Assembly (NCBI GenBank): GCA_905215045.1
Contig: CAJMOO010000107.1
Coordinates: 1 to 5,531, forward strand
Source: an uncultured bacterium
GTDB taxonomy: Bacteria > Bacillota_A > Clostridia > Lachnospirales > Lachnospiraceae
Direction: 5' to 3'
Length of the DNA: 5,531 nucleotides
The notes under the pieces were generated by a model that saw only the letters and a program-made list of their open reading frames with translations, searched no databases and was not told the DNA's origin. Position 1 is the first letter of the stretch, and every line of letters starts with the position of its first letter. Positions 5,287 to 5,531 of this stretch are shown here, one piece after another. The translations under genes were made by a program, and so were the position numbers.

Positions 5287-5531
5287 TTACAGTAAATTAT
5301 CAGCTAATTCTTCCATAGTCTTAATATTCTCATCATTCATCGTAGATTTGATCGTTACAACTGGATCTACCATCTCGATATTCTTAAATCCTTCTACGAT
5401 ACCTTTCATGATTTTTGCTGCCATTGGTGCCCATGATCCATTTTCCATAAATGCAACTTTACGTTTCTGATAGTTCTTAGCTTTTAAGTGATGTAAAAAG
5501 TCTTCCATGCATGGGAAGATTCCTGCATCGT
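5287..5531 (-). CDS. fprA: FprA-family A-type flavoprotein (flavodiiron protein), C-terminal part
   Basis: The last 80 residues of a protein that starts beyond the right edge. The frame is open through the edge and reads DAGIFPCMEDFLHHL, which fits the flavodoxin-domain FMN loop (APTYDAGIFP-type) of flavodiiron proteins. RKVAFMENGSWAPMAAK and the STMNDENIKTMEELADNLL end follow. In this family an N-terminal metallo-beta-lactamase-like di-iron domain reduces oxygen to water or nitric oxide to nitrous oxide, fed by the C-terminal FMN domain, and it protects anaerobes in the cytoplasm. Only part of the flavodoxin domain is visible, so the di-iron ligands cannot be checked. The ATG at 5508 is internal and not the true start. 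The gene converges on the dehydrogenase across the palindromic element, which ends within about 20 bases of its stop codon. Confidence 0.82.
   Translation of the reverse strand, partial: DAGIFPCMEDFLHHLKAKNYQKRKVAFMENGSWAPMAAKIMKGIVEGFKNIEMVDPVVTIKSTMNDENIKTMEELADNLL

Noticed and set aside
4970..5290. Palindromic element as a CRISPR array, tRNA or riboswitch.
   Set aside because: There are no regularly spaced direct repeats, no cloverleaf pattern, and the element lies downstream of two convergent genes rather than upstream of one.

Overview
The window looks like chromosomal DNA of a low-GC Gram-positive anaerobe, most likely a Clostridia/Lachnospiraceae gut bacterium. This rests on AT-rich intergenic DNA, strong AGGAGG-type ribosome binding sites, TATAAT promoters, and the gene set: a glycogen branching enzyme, a TetR regulator of the short clostridial type, a Tyw1-like radical SAM protein and an FprA flavodiiron protein. 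The genus cannot be fixed from the sequence alone.

Layout from left to right: (1) the 5' end of glgB on the minus strand, running off the left edge. (2) A compact regulatory region (about 425-482) with two overlapping divergent promoters built on one dyad. It serves glgB leftward and a TetR/AcrR-family regulator gene rightward (571-1146). (3) A tightly packed minus-strand operon, read right to left: radical SAM protein (2820-3746), pyridoxal/pyridoxamine kinase (1914-2786) and a chloramphenicol-acetyltransferase-like O-acetyltransferase (1236-1883). Gaps are only 33 and 30 bases, and a good promoter lies at 3786-3815. (4) A divergent plus-strand D-2-hydroxyacid dehydrogenase (3924-4889). (5) A 397-base gap (4890-5286) dominated by a large imperfect palindrome whose core has two perfect 39-base arms (5018-5056 and 5211-5249). 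(6) The C-terminal 80 residues of an FprA-type flavoprotein on the minus strand, running off the right edge.

The genes are mostly housekeeping or accessory metabolism: glycogen synthesis, B6 salvage, 2-oxoacid reduction and oxygen/NO detoxification. The TetR regulator probably controls itself and perhaps glgB through the shared dyad. The radical SAM, B6 kinase and acetyltransferase genes are probably co-transcribed, but the sequence does not show a shared pathway. Several genes have open frames extending upstream of the best start. In the tetR, radical SAM and acetyltransferase cases, promoter or ribosome-binding-site positions favour a shorter protein, and the coordinates here use the shorter starts. 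I see no RNA genes, CRISPR array, transposase or phage genes. I did not find a clear novel multi-gene system. The best candidates for a second look are the palindromic element and the symmetric divergent promoter.
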